Assembly (NCBI GenBank): GCA_008690995.1
Contig: VRMN01000007.1
Coordinates: forward strand, 496,001 to 560,000
DNA: 64,000 nucleotides
Direction: 5' to 3'
From: Porphyridium purpureum
Taxonomy: Eukaryota; Rhodophyta; Bangiophyceae; Porphyridiales; Porphyridiaceae
Shown: positions 50,201 to 59,489 of the stretch, one piece after another
How the letters are laid out: every line of letters begins with the position of its first letter
Position numbering within the stretch: position 1 is the stretch's first letter
Translations under genes and position numbers: made by a program
Notes under the pieces: model-generated
The model's database searches: none
Told to the model about the DNA's origin: nothing
What the model saw: only the letters and a program-made list of their open reading frames with translations

Positions 50201-52907
50201 TGACGGAATCGCGAAAGGTGTCATGCTGGCTTCGACCGTTTTAACGGCTTCACCGCTTGACAAACCTTTGCCAATGGCCTCGACATTGGCCCAGCATCCG
50301 ATTTGCCCCGGGTCAAATGATTCGCCGCGTGCCACGACGCAAGGGTCGTTTGTAAGCTTTTCGAAAAGCAGTGATTCGGCTTCGTGTCCACCGCGCGGAC
50401 AAGAGCCTGGCGGGTCTGCAAAAGGTGGCTTCCGCGAATGCTTACAGGCACGAAAGGATTACTCATTCCTGCTGTTTTCGTCGACCAATCCCGTCAGACG
50501 GTTCTGCCAGGTATGCGATACGCACCCGCTTTACAATTTGTTTCAGAACATTGTCTTGACATATTCGTGTGCGCTCTTGATCATCGTGGGACCCGACAGC
50601 TCGCCTACGGTCTTGGACGTGGTGTATTACTCGTTTGTCGTAATTCTCGCTCTCGTCTTGCAGGACTTTATTTTGAAGAGCATGGCACGCGGCTTATTGT
50701 TGGGTAACACCGCGTACCTGCGCTCTGCGTGGGCGTGGCTTGACGTACTCACCATTATCTATCTTGTTGTGGACGTGTTTCTGGTGGACAATGCGCAGCT
50801 CAAAGCAGCGGCCGTCGTGTTCCTCATGAGGAGTGTGAAGCTCATTCTGGCCTTCCCCGGAACACGGACCGTAATCATGTGTTTGCTTTATTCTATTTTT
50901 CCTTCGCTAGGTGTGACCGTGGTGATTTGGCTTATCTACTTTATCTTTGGCGTGTGGGGTATCTACTTGTTTGCTGGCAGGTATGACTTGTGCGAGTGCC
51001 CTACTGGCTCGTATCCTATTTGCAACACGGCCAGCATCGCAGACATGCCAAATGCTGCGGCTATGTGCGAGGCGATGGGTGGGCAATGGCTGACATATCC
51101 AGCTAACTTTGATAACATGTACAATGCACTGCGCACGCTGTTTGAAGTTGCTACACTCGAAAACTGGCCGCCTATTATGTACACGGCAGCCGACAGTTGC
51201 GGTGTAGACAAGGGGCCCCAACTTTGGTGCAATCCTTTTGCACCTGTGTTTTATATCCTCTTTGTCTTTTCTGGCTCGATATTTGCGCTCAATCTGTATA
51301 TTGCCACGGTCGTCGACGCATACATGACGGCAAGAAATAGACAGGACGGCATCAGCATCTTGACACCAGAGCAGCAGGAGTGGTACGCGTGGCAGCGCAT
51401 TTTGCTGTCTCAGATGTTTCGCGCTCGTGCTCGCCGTCCCCCAAGGAGGCACAAGAAAGTGGCCAATTGGTGGAGCAACTTGAGAGTGGCGTGCTTTGGC
51501 TTGGTGTACTCGCGTGCGTACCGCGTCATGATGGACCTCGTCGTCTTGGGAAACACCGCCCTTTTATGTATGGAGTATTGGCGGTGGAGTGGGACCGTCG
51601 AGCTGACCTACCTCGCCATTTGCTGCGTGCTTACCATGGTCTTCCTTCTTGACCGTGCACTTTCATTGCTTGCGCTCGGGATGAGACAGTTTCTGCATTC
51701 ACGCAACGATGTTCTCCAGCTTGCGCTTGTCAGCACGATGGTCGCAGATTGCATCGTGCGCGGCCTCGTGTACGGTAATTTACTTATCCTGGGCCCAAAT
51801 TTCGCACCGCTGTATTATCTACTAGCGCTTCGTGCTGTGGCGGTGCTACGTCTTGTGCGCCATTTCAAGACCATTCAGCGCTTTGCGGTGCAGATGATTC
51901 TCGCATTCTCGATACTGGGTAATGTGGTGGTGCTGTTGCTCTACGTGTTTTACGTATTTGCTTTCATTGGCGTGGTGTTGTTTGGCAATATTCCGGTGCC
52001 CGTGCCAGACGCACCATTGAATGGTGGTGGGGTGCAGACGTACGCGTGCTTCCGAAATTTTGGGGTGGCTCTCTTGACCCTTCTGCGAACCACGACGGGC
52101 GAGGCGTGGAATAGTATCATGTGGGATATCATTTCGCTCGGTGGCGCGTATCGCTTCGCATGGATGTATTTTTTCATTTTCATTTGCATCTCCGCATTTA
52201 CGATTTCCAACTTGTTTGTGGCTGTCGTGATCGAGTTGTACTCGTCGGTGGTGTTGCGTGACACCTTCAAAGTGACGAATCTAATGGTGGCTAGATTCAA
52301 GCGCGCGTGGAAGCGGTATGATCCGGACGGTATCTATACGATTTCGGTGGTCAAAGATCTTCGAGCCATCCTGCGCGAATGCGATCCGCCTCTGGGTGTC
52401 GGCAGTGACGCAACGACCGCTGAGCTGTTTGATTTCCTTGAGCGCATGGATCCGCACGTGGACCAGGATGGCCGCATATCATTCTCCGAGTGCCTGCGAT
52501 GCGTCCTTCGAATGCAGTACGCCGACGCTGAGGCGTCATTCCCGGAGCACGTACGCGAGCAGCTCCGCGAGGATCACCGGGTGCGTGCCGGGGTGAAAAA
52601 TGGCTTTCAGATTTTCACCACGCCGGGCGCTGGACCAGCTGTGGCAAGCGCGTCTGCAGCGAAGGAAAATGACAGACACATCAAGCCCAATTCTCCCGGT
52701 CACAAGCTTCTTGAAAAGGCTCGCGCGATGCAGCACAAGGTCTCGCATCGCTTTGCGGATCCAATGGGAACCAAGCATGATCATCCAGACAGCAGCCAAA
52801 CCCTGCTGAACCTGAAGGTGTACATTGCTGCGCACATCATTCAAGAAGTCGCGCTCGTCGTACTGGAGCGACGCAACGCCGCGCTGCGGCACATGCCGTC
52901 GGGCTAA
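47211..52907 (+). CDS. Four-domain voltage-gated calcium-type channel
   Basis: 1,898 residues without interruption, four repeats of six spans. The pore signatures are TLEGW (Glu ~426), TGEDW (~842), TLENW (~1317) and TGEAW (~1631), giving an EEEE ring as in Ca2+-selective Cav channels. S4 charges are clearest in repeats II (FRVLRLAFSLRLV) and IV (LRAVAVLRLVRHFK) and sparse in I and III. After repeat IV come FKRAWKRYDPDG and PPLG, the conserved Cav/Nav post-pore region, and an EF-hand-like loop VDQDGRISFSE (~1750). The N-terminus (~190 residues) is cytosolic and has a CPQC pair. Plasma-membrane or flagellum-like location is not shown. Met8 is an alternative start. Confidence 0.93.
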   Translation: MRGSQFGMGTPRSERDAVCPQCQHHRHRIEDETGLAADARGRHEKARENESGVAAQARDLFRWSTADLPALPVATCHCCSDKGVPGSAPSPGRRSLATKERPEESGDREDSEDEQADAKMETDAQKQSAYDRKRKYARIKWLPSPETINSLFERVAPQWFQRAVAGDASCLIFTPDSAFRDMCNRITRWPLFEWFILINVLVVIVYYAVLDEYRDRDPAWYYGAGLYFFVVFLLELCVRVVRRGFLIYPHSELVFRKYGRPYLRVGWFWFDFIVVVTTLIALVFPVNKSTRALQAIRVILPVKALYAVPQMRLIMSGFLLVIPRMLHVVGFCSLILLIFSQVGLRMFLGRFHQYCTDGVTMYVSEQFPDGILCGSRTCSEFAANLVCAVGVPLNAPTVIFPAPNDGYSNFDNFFWSMLNIFTAVTLEGWSETMYFAMYTTTPWSSVFFVLLVIIGAYFVVNLVVAVVADVYLAFLGQTVDRERLTESSDMDPDHSLPLSPISETELKGAQGLCSGSDGLPQDLYQDQPLAENLNRRSTNLGKPDSARRGGSEEVDVTSYPVAEPGESVPRKASAALHESSATTSFGSWSSHAEHNYVIPEKVDYAFWQMRSQTERAYKACAQSQVIKSLRPARQLTERLVTHWIFEWGITFCIVANVSVLACYHASISPDFYSAIIISDFVFQIIFLIEMVLLVFALGPVRYCQNCWNLLALFINIVTSAVLFATISDGLQNVSNVAASLKAFRVLRLAFSLRLVPLVSNTVQGALRCLKYLIWLIPLFLLFWIIFAIIGKVSFGGRFFGINGEPCNQFITEQELIVFECTRHTWNTFGVAFVDTFQILTGEDWQFLMYEAMSAVSDWVFLYFVITFVMLNYILLNIFLSFVLFWYDAGILASTAMLAKLKHSFQRWTRSIKTRFSACLGLTPVGSTSVDLSFSMDEPTTELETLNKPVSRREDIPTDVTSTFPANEAELDSTRGAGIDFQDKVPGHAQATKGDVSDDGIAKGVMLASTVLTASPLDKPLPMASTLAQHPICPGSNDSPRATTQGSFVSFSKSSDSASCPPRGQEPGGSAKGGFRECLQARKDYSFLLFSSTNPVRRFCQVCDTHPLYNLFQNIVLTYSCALLIIVGPDSSPTVLDVVYYSFVVILALVLQDFILKSMARGLLLGNTAYLRSAWAWLDVLTIIYLVVDVFLVDNAQLKAAAVVFLMRSVKLILAFPGTRTVIMCLLYSIFPSLGVTVVIWLIYFIFGVWGIYLFAGRYDLCECPTGSYPICNTASIADMPNAAAMCEAMGGQWLTYPANFDNMYNALRTLFEVATLENWPPIMYTAADSCGVDKGPQLWCNPFAPVFYILFVFSGSIFALNLYIATVVDAYMTARNRQDGISILTPEQQEWYAWQRILLSQMFRARARRPPRRHKKVANWWSNLRVACFGLVYSRAYRVMMDLVVLGNTALLCMEYWRWSGTVELTYLAICCVLTMVFLLDRALSLLALGMRQFLHSRNDVLQLALVSTMVADCIVRGLVYGNLLILGPNFAPLYYLLALRAVAVLRLVRHFKTIQRFAVQMILAFSILGNVVVLLLYVFYVFAFIGVVLFGNIPVPVPDAPLNGGGVQTYACFRNFGVALLTLLRTTTGEAWNSIMWDIISLGGAYRFAWMYFFIFICISAFTISNLFVAVVIELYSSVVLRDTFKVTNLMVARFKRAWKRYDPDGIYTISVVKDLRAILRECDPPLGVGSDATTAELFDFLERMDPHVDQDGRISFSECLRCVLRMQYADAEASFPEHVREQLREDHRVRAGVKNGFQIFTTPGAGPAVASASAAKENDRHIKPNSPGHKLLEKARAMQHKVSHRFADPMGTKHDHPDSSQTLLNLKVYIAAHIIQEVALVVLERRNAALRHMPSG

Positions 52908-53385
52908 CCATCTCATGCTGCGTCTGCGTGTTTCTTGCGCATCAAGTACAGTCCACTGTCCCTCCAATGCAGGCTTATCGCAAAACGGATGTTTTTGACT
53001 ATAAGAAAGTACCGTGCTCAACTCGGTCGCTGTACCCACGGTGTTTGTTTTCTGCTTTTTCGCGAGTCGGCGTTGCTCGTCGTTGCTGACGCGGAGCAGG
53101 CCGGCGTCCCGATGGATCCTAAACCAGCCGCTGGAATGAGGCTGTCAGCTTTTGTTGCTCGCTCTCTCTTTCGAGCATTCTGATCCGGCACTGTCTCATG
53201 CTTGTGTTCTGTTTCCGATGAGTAGGAAGCAGTAAGATCATTGTCAGCGTCGCTGGCAATGCGGACGCGCACTGACATGTCGCCTGCGCTTGCCTAGGTA
53301 GTTTTATATAAGTGGGCTAGCCCGTACGCGTGAGCAATGCGAGCTCGCTGAGTATGGTGGTGGGCAGGACAAGGGAGAGGCAAAC
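52908..53385. other. Intergenic with promoter of the repeat gene
   Basis: 478 bp after the channel stop. Contains a TATA box at about 53303-53311. No gene seen. Confidence 0.5.
53303..53311 (+). promoter_or_regulatory. TATA box
   Basis: TTATATAAG about 75 bp before the ATG at 53386. Confidence 0.5.
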
Positions 53386-53797
53386 ATGGACGAGGAGGAA
53401 CTGATTAGTAGGTGTCTCACTCTGGTAGAGACCGTGGGCAGGCTTGCAAGCCCAGGGACCCGTCGTAGGGGCTTAGTGGTGCTTGAAACGGACCGTCCTG
53501 AAAGCCTACGACTGCTTGATCTTGAGGCGCGCCAACTTGCGGATGTACTAGAGCCGTTTTCTCAATCCCCTCGGCGAGAGGAGATCCGCCAGGCGCGACT
53601 TCAGCATCAGCTCAGGAGCCTTCTGGAGGCTGTGCAGAGGGAGCTGCAGCAAACTGCCGAAGACGTCGGGCGATATGCAACAAGCAGATTTACCCTCGCG
53701 CGAAATCTGTTTGCTACGCGACGATGGGACACCATTTTTTGCGGGCATCGCGACACATTGCAATCTCTGAGCGAAAGTCTGGCACAAGTTGGCGTAG

Positions 53798-53841
<44 letters not shown>

Positions 53842-54450
53842 ACTGCCGCTGCCGCCGCCGCCGCCGCTGCTGCTGCTGCTACTGCTGCTGCTGCCCCTGC
53901 CTCTGCCGCCGGCTCAGTAGGAAGGGGTACGCAGCCTTCTCTTGAAAGGATCGCATCTCACAGTAGTGACGAACATCGCCTTGCACACGCCCAACAACGT
54001 AATTCAACCAGAACCGCTTCAGCACCTATAGCCGAGCCGCTGGTGGTAGCCGAGCGCTGGGCTGCAGAGCGCTGGACTGCCGAGCTGCAGGTCGCCGAAC
54101 GCCGTGCTGCCGAGCTGCTTGTCGCCGAACGCCAAGCTTCCGAGCTGCAGGCCGCCGAACGCTGGGCTGCTGGGCGTTGGGTAGCCGAACACCGGGCCGC
54201 CGAGCAGCAGGCTGCAGAGCAGCGAGCTGCTGAACGCCAGGCCGCAGAGCTGCAGGCCGCGGAGCAGCGGGCTGCCGAACGCCGGGTCGCCGAGGAACAG
54301 GCCGCAGAGCAGCGAGCTGCAGAAGGCCGGGCCGGAGCAGGATGTAGTCGAACGACTGGCTGCCGAACGCTGTGCCGCGGAGCAGCGGGCCGCCGAACTG
54401 TGCCGCGGAGCAGGGCGCCGAACGCCTGGCCGCAGAGCTGCAGGCTGTAG
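53386..54450 (+). CDS. Ala/Glu/Arg-repeat protein, N-terminal frame
   Basis: 354 residues. Residues 1-~130 are a helical, non-repetitive domain (start MDEEELISRCL). A poly-alanine tract of about 37 residues follows (~139-175), coded by GCT/GCC runs. From ~220 on there are degenerate helical repeats of the type AAERxAAELQ. A frame change near 54336, seen by comparing with an internal repeat copy at 54733, ends this frame in an out-of-phase tail. The AER reading continues in other frames up to the membrane-anchored part at 54940-55821. Probably the first part of one gene. Confidence 0.65.
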
Positions 54451-55060
54451 AGCAGCGGGCTGCCGAACGACTGGCTACCGAACGCCGGGCCGCGGAACAG
54501 GCAGCCGAACGACTGGCTACGGCGCGCTGGAACGCGGAGCAGCGGGCCGCCGAGCTGCGGGCTGTCGAACGCCGGGCCGCAGAGCTGCAAGCTGCAGAGC
54601 AGCGGGCTGCTGAGCGCTGGGCCGCAGAGCTGCGAGCTGTCGAACGCCGGGCCGCAGAGCTGCAGGCCGCGGAGCAGCGGGCTGCCGAACGCCGGGTCGC
54701 CGAGGAACAGGCCGCAGAGCAGCGAGCTGCAGAACGCCGGGCCGAGCAGGATGTAGCCGAACGACTGGCTGCCGAACGCTGGGCCGCGGAGCAGCGGGCC
54801 GCCGAACGCCTGGCCGCAGAGCTGCAGGCTGTAGAGCAGCGGGCTGCAGAACGCCGGGCCGCGGAAACAGCAGGCAGCCGAACGACTGGCTGCGGCGCGC
54901 TGGAACGCGGAGCAGCGGGCCGCCGAACGGCTGGCTGCCGTGCTCTTGGCCGAGGAGGAGCAGGCTGCCGAACGCCAAGCCGAGGAGCAGCGGGCTGCCG
55001 CGCGCCGGGTAGCTGAACACCGGGCAGCTGATCGCCGAGAAGCCAGGCGCCAGGTTTCCG
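54026..55060 (+). repeat. Degenerate AER-type coding repeat array
   Basis: GC-rich units coding AAEQRAAER-like helix repeats. Large internal duplications exist, for example 54241-54340 against 54655-54755. Three length differences (+1, +25 and +4 bases between copies) sum to 30, so the original frame is regained at the end. The antisense strand also stays open over the array (53958-55187) because of composition. Confidence 0.8.
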
Positions 55061-55821
55061 CGGAGCTCGAACGACCGATCCAAGCAACAGGAAGTCGGGA
55101 GGTGTTGACACCTGTGGAGCCACGTGCCCACACAAAGGTGTTCTCTTCGTCACATGGAAGCCCGTGGAGGCACGTAGTGGTTCCCATGAATACTTTGAGA
55201 CATGTGCTGGCTCGTTTGAAAGTCCATGAAATATGCCGAGATGTGACCTTCCGCGCAAGGGAAGTGGCGTCGCTCGCCGGATCTTTCTTTCAACGTTTTA
55301 GGTTACTCTTCCAAGGTTTGGTTCGCGAAGCTGGAATATTTGTCGACGACATGGTGTACACAATTAGACGCTGGACAACCCGCGCCGGGCCTGCTGTGTC
55401 ACGTAGCTTGGCGCTTGGCGCTTCGTTCATGACATTGTACATTATTACGGCGTGCACCCCTTGGTCATTAGTCGCGAAAGCACCTGCAGGGCTTTTCACG
55501 ATTCTCATGGATTCGTTGCTGATTCCTGCGTTTGTGATCCGAAAAGTGCCTTTGGAGTTGTTCAAATTCCTCGCCAGCTTGTTGCACATCTCTTTCTCGG
55601 CGATCTGGAAAGTACCAACGGGGCTTCTGAAGCTTCTCGTTGATGTGTTGCGCATCTCTTTCTTCGTGATCGGAAAAGTACCTTTGGAGTTGCTCAAGTT
55701 TCTCGTCGACCTAATGCACATCTCTTTCTCGGCGATCTGGAAAGTACCAGCAGGGCTCTTCATGTTTCTCTTTCATGTTTTGCGAGCCCCTTTCTTTGTG
55801 ATTGGAAAAGCGTCGTCTTGA
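54940..55821 (+). CDS. C-terminal part of the repeat gene, hydrophobic 21-residue repeats
   Basis: 293 residues, open in the same phase as 53386-54450. It starts in the AER repeat, so its ATG is probably not the true start. A basic linker is followed by a region with FFQRFRLLFQGLV and then, from about 55440, five to six hydrophobic units of ~21 residues, such as VIGKVPLELLKFLVDLMHIS alternating with AIWKVPTGLLKLLVDVLRIS. These are amphipathic or membrane-embedded. No family recognised. Together with the upstream part it would be an ~800-residue protein with a long charged helix ending in a membrane anchor (inference). Confidence 0.6.
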   Translation: MLLAEEEQAAERQAEEQRAAARRVAEHRAADRREARRQVSAELERPIQATGSREVLTPVEPRAHTKVFSSSHGSPWRHVVVPMNTLRHVLARLKVHEICRDVTFRAREVASLAGSFFQRFRLLFQGLVREAGIFVDDMVYTIRRWTTRAGPAVSRSLALGASFMTLYIITACTPWSLVAKAPAGLFTILMDSLLIPAFVIRKVPLELFKFLASLLHISFSAIWKVPTGLLKLLVDVLRISFFVIGKVPLELLKFLVDLMHISFSAIWKVPAGLFMFLFHVLRAPFFVIGKASS

Positions 55822-56590
55822 GTGTTGCTCTCGTCGCAAAAGCTGAGCGAGGTATCAAAGAGGGAGTTTGTTTGCGTAAATTGAGGCGACACGTCGCACG
55901 GCCACAGAAAGTGTCCCGTTGTCTATCATTGAAGCACGCACCGCATCCTGAGCCCTGTTATTAGCTGAGGGTGCGACGAGCGTGCTTTTCAGACAAACAA
56001 CTAGTAAGTTTTGCGTCGGTGGGACCCGAAAAGTTCTCGTTTGCTCCTGCCGTTCGATTGATTTGTGACGTGTGATTGTCATGGCGGGACATGCGGTTGG
56101 ATGCTTCAGGCCACAAACAGTTCCTCCGATGACAAATCAATGGTTGTGTCATGCGAATGTGGTTCTGAGCTGCCGCGACAAAGTCCGAAGAATGAGGCAG
56201 GCCGACCCGATTGCAGGACGCGAACCCATTTTCGTTTGCACGTGTGTGATACGTTCGCTCGCGCGCAGTGAAACCCTTGTCAAACAGCCGACGACGCGCG
56301 CGTCGCGCAATAAGCACCTGCACTCCGCATCTGCCCCGAACACGATTGCCTGCGCATCGACAAAACCCCCTCTCCTTCACCGCCCGCGCATTACGCGACG
56401 TCCATTCTACCTCCTCGCATTACAACGCACACCAACCCTTTCCCCGGAAAATTCCACTCAATCCAGGCCTCCTCCAAATCTGTCTCCGGATAGTCTCTCT
56501 GAATCCTAGGCCCACTCTGTGACCAAGCAGCTTCGCACTGTCGCTCGCGCGATCACGCGCACACCCCAAAACCCCACCCTGACAGTCCAA

Positions 56591-56650
56591 TCAAGTCGTG
56601 TCAAGTCGTGTCAAGTCTTGTCAAGTCGTGTCAAGTCTGGTCAAGACTTG
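56591..56650. repeat. Six copies of a 10-bp tandem unit TCAAGTCGTG
   Basis: Five near-perfect units and one diverged unit, head to tail. Confidence 0.93.
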
Positions 56651-57058
56651 TCCAGCCCAATCCAATCTACTGAAGCCCACCCATCTCTCTCTCTCCCTCT
56701 CTCTCGCTCTCTCTCGCTCCCATCTGCTCTCACACTGCAACGCGCGCACTCCGGGTAACGGTCGTTCGAACCGTTACGCTTTCATTCCCTCCCCTTTCCT
56801 ACTTTCCCATAAAAAACCACCCTTCAAAACGCATTCTTCCCGTTCTATTCTAAATTTAAACCGTTTCGAACGCGGCACTTTAAGACCCCCCCCTGTAAAA
56901 ACAAGCGCGTTTCACTACGAAATCATCGGCAGCTCGAGCACACACGCGCGTGTGCGCGCGCCGTAACGTACAAATATAACCATTTGTAACGGCTTTGTAC
57001 GCGGAAATGACCAAACACTCGCCATTTTTCCTTTTTTTTAAGGTACGAATATTTCAAT

Positions 57059-57074
57059 ATTCGAATATTCGAAT
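57059..57074. repeat. 16-bp perfect palindrome in AT-rich DNA
   Basis: ATTCGAATATTCGAAT, next to a further half copy TTTCAATATTCG. Confidence 0.85.
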
Positions 57075-58110
57075 TTTGATATGTTTGGCAATGTTTTTGT
57101 TTTGAATTTTTCTGCGAGGGTTTTTTCGGCGGAGGGGGGCAGGAAGAAGAAGAAGGAGAAGAAGAAGGAGAAGAAGACGAAGAGATGGATGGATGGATGG
57201 ATGGAGAGAGGGGAGTGTCGGCGTCCGAGTCAGCAGAGCAAGGCGGGAGGAATAAGCGCCACGCGCCGTGAAACACGGCGTCGAATTTTTGTCTCGGCGG
57301 GTTGAAGGATCGATGGACGGATAGATTGCTGGATGGTGAGGCTGCCAACACGCCGCGCAGCGTCCTGTGCAGAGACGGTCATCGACGGCCCTGTTTTCTG
57401 GGTGTCCGATCATTCACTGGCTCTTTCTTTCATGCGCACGTGGGAGGCGTGCCAGAGGTGGAAGCATAACAGAGAAAGCGAAGAGTCGAGTGAGTAGATT
57501 CGACATGCGTACGTACCAACCGACCACGCAAAGCCAAGTTTCCGTCCTTCCTTCCGGCTCGTGCCTCGGCGCACAAGCGCTCTGGCGCGGTCTTGTACGC
57601 GATGAACGTGGTCGCATGCGAGGATGGAATTCACCCAGCTGCATCATGTCAACGTCAGACGCAGAAATAACTCTGGTCGCGCGACGCGCAGGTTGCGTCC
57701 TTGTTGGACATTGGGTTGCGGGCCATGCCGCAGCAATCAATCCAACAGACTCACTCTTTGTGTATCAGCCGTTGTTGTGCACGACGCTCGCCTCGGTTGA
57801 TTCATGCGCAAAAATATTGGGCTCTAAATTCGACCTGCAAGCCTTTGGTAACGCGCGGAGCTTAATGAGCAACCCACCTTTATGTTCGCTAGTGTGGACC
57901 GCTTACTCAGAAGCCACTTTCCCCATGTTGCCTTCTCGTGACTCATTCTTTGGTCTTGGACGTCCGTGATGAGAAGCGCGGGCACAAAGTGAATTCGGAA
58001 GCGTTACTTTTCGATCTAGCGCTTGCAACCCGCCGCAAGGTCAAGACGAATCCGGCAAGCTTGAGGCTTGGGGACTGCACCGACCGCACACATACACACG
58101 GCTGCTTCCG

Positions 58111-58118
58111 TATAAAGG
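58111..58118 (+). promoter_or_regulatory. TATA box of PP2C-like gene A
   Basis: TATAAAGG about 130 bp before the ATG at 58244. Confidence 0.5.
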
Positions 58119-58243
58119 CAGGAACACTCTGTCAGCTTTAGTTTCGAGATCAGCAAGAACGACGCGATCGCACGCAAGGAGGTTGTGATCGCGAGCAAGT
58201 CGAGCTCGGGTGTGTTCATCCGAGTCGTGCGCTTGCAAGCAGA

Positions 58244-59323
58244 ATGAGCGGGTACGACTTTCTCGATAGCGCGTCCGTGTCCCTGCGCGGCAAGAAGAAC
58301 ACGACCGACTCGACCTGCGAGGCGGTCGTCGAGCGCGACATTTTCTCGCCGAGCAAAGACAGTGATGGGCTCACGGGCTACTTTGCGGTGCACGGCGGCT
58401 ATGCCGGCCCAACGGCGTCGCAGTATCTCGCGCAAACGCTCCGCAAGTGCGTGATTGAGCGTCCCGAGTATGAGACCGCCTTGTATGAGGCGCTAGAAAA
58501 GGGCATGCTTGACTGCCAGCGCGGATTGTACAAGCAGTGGAACCGTAGTGGGCTTATGCACGGAGCCAACTCGACCGTCATGGTGGTCCGCGACGGTTTC
58601 TGCTTTATTGTGAACGCCGGCGCGGGTGCGGCTGTGCTCTGCGGCGTTGAAGGCAGCGTCCGCGTGCTGACGAGCCCCAGCGTGCGATTTGATGAGCTTG
58701 AGAGCTTTACGTGCTGCAAGTACTTGCCGGACTGCGAGGACGAGTTTGTGATTCTCGGGTGCGATGGCTTCTGGGAGAAGCTCCAGCCCGAGCAGGCTGT
58801 TCACCTTGCACGCTCCGCTCTGAAAAAGTACAAGAATGTCAAGTTTGCGTGCGAAAAGCTCGCGTACGCCGCGCAGGTCTCCGGGTCGAGGCGAAATATC
58901 AACGTGCAAATTGTCATGTTGAGCTCGACCCACATTGTGCCGCTGGATAACCGTGGCAACGTGCCGCTTCAGGACTCGCTGACCGCACCGCCGCCGCGCA
59001 CGCCTTCGCGTACATTGAGCGATAACCAGAGTCTCTACTTGGGATTCACGTCGCCTGGACGCAAAGTTGGTCGCACTTTGTACCGTGAAAGGTCTTTCGC
59101 AACCCCGAGGCTCTCGCGAGATAACTCGCAGCAAACCGAGGATCTCGAATCGGAAGGCAGCGCTGGAAGCAGCGTCTCAAGCATTACAGATACATTCACT
59201 CTCAAAGCGCTTCTGGCGCCCAAACCGCGCCAGCCGCCGCAGGTCGCCATGCCCGTCAAGAGCTCCGGTGGGCTTGTGGTCGAAAGGAAAGGGTCGTCCA
59301 AGCCATCGCCACATTCGAGGTAA
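58244..59323 (+). CDS. PP2C-like protein A, probable pseudophosphatase
   Basis: 359 residues. A PP2C (PPM) fold is indicated by FAVHGGYAG (47-55, standing where FxVxDGHGG should be), ANSTVMVV, LGCDGFWEKL (Asp174) and NINVQIVML near 217. Key metal ligands are absent: the N-terminal R-x-x-x-E-D motif reads GKKNTTDST, the DGHGG aspartate is missing, and the DN of the last motif is RN. Only the DGFW aspartate remains. Catalysis is therefore unlikely and a binding or scaffold role is inferred. The C-terminal ~120 residues are serine/proline-rich and unstructured. It pairs with 61753-62904, which has the same losses. Confidence 0.85.
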   Translation: MSGYDFLDSASVSLRGKKNTTDSTCEAVVERDIFSPSKDSDGLTGYFAVHGGYAGPTASQYLAQTLRKCVIERPEYETALYEALEKGMLDCQRGLYKQWNRSGLMHGANSTVMVVRDGFCFIVNAGAGAAVLCGVEGSVRVLTSPSVRFDELESFTCCKYLPDCEDEFVILGCDGFWEKLQPEQAVHLARSALKKYKNVKFACEKLAYAAQVSGSRRNINVQIVMLSSTHIVPLDNRGNVPLQDSLTAPPPRTPSRTLSDNQSLYLGFTSPGRKVGRTLYRERSFATPRLSRDNSQQTEDLESEGSAGSSVSSITDTFTLKALLAPKPRQPPQVAMPVKSSGGLVVERKGSSKPSPHSR

Positions 59324-59489
59324 GTGTATGCCACTTTTTCGTTAGGCCACTCGACGGTAGCGAGCGCTCTTGTCGTTTTAGCAGTCCACCTGGAAGTGCT
59401 CCAGGTTTGTATAAATTATCAAAGCAGAATTTGTGCGAACAATTTTTGAACTCGGCGTCGTTTCTCAAGACGATACGCCTCCCGTAAAG

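Larger units (their letters stand above)
55822..58243. other. Long intergenic region, simple repeats
   Basis: 2.4 kb. Contains a 10-bp tandem array (56591-56650), CT-rich runs (56688-56730), a 16-bp palindrome (57059-57074), GATG repeats (about 57184-57206) and the TATA box of the next gene. A 200-residue frame at 57367-57969 shows no domain. Confidence 0.5.

Noticed and set aside
53958-55258. Two 409-410-residue minus-strand frames over the AER repeat
   Set aside because: They follow the repeat composition of the plus-strand gene, and their sequence is only Ser/Ala/Arg-rich repeats.
57367-57969. 200-residue plus frame
   Set aside because: No domain, and it lies in a region rich in simple repeats.
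55822-58243. Ordered 10-bp repeats as a CRISPR array
   Set aside because: Units are directly tandem without spacers, in a eukaryotic genome.
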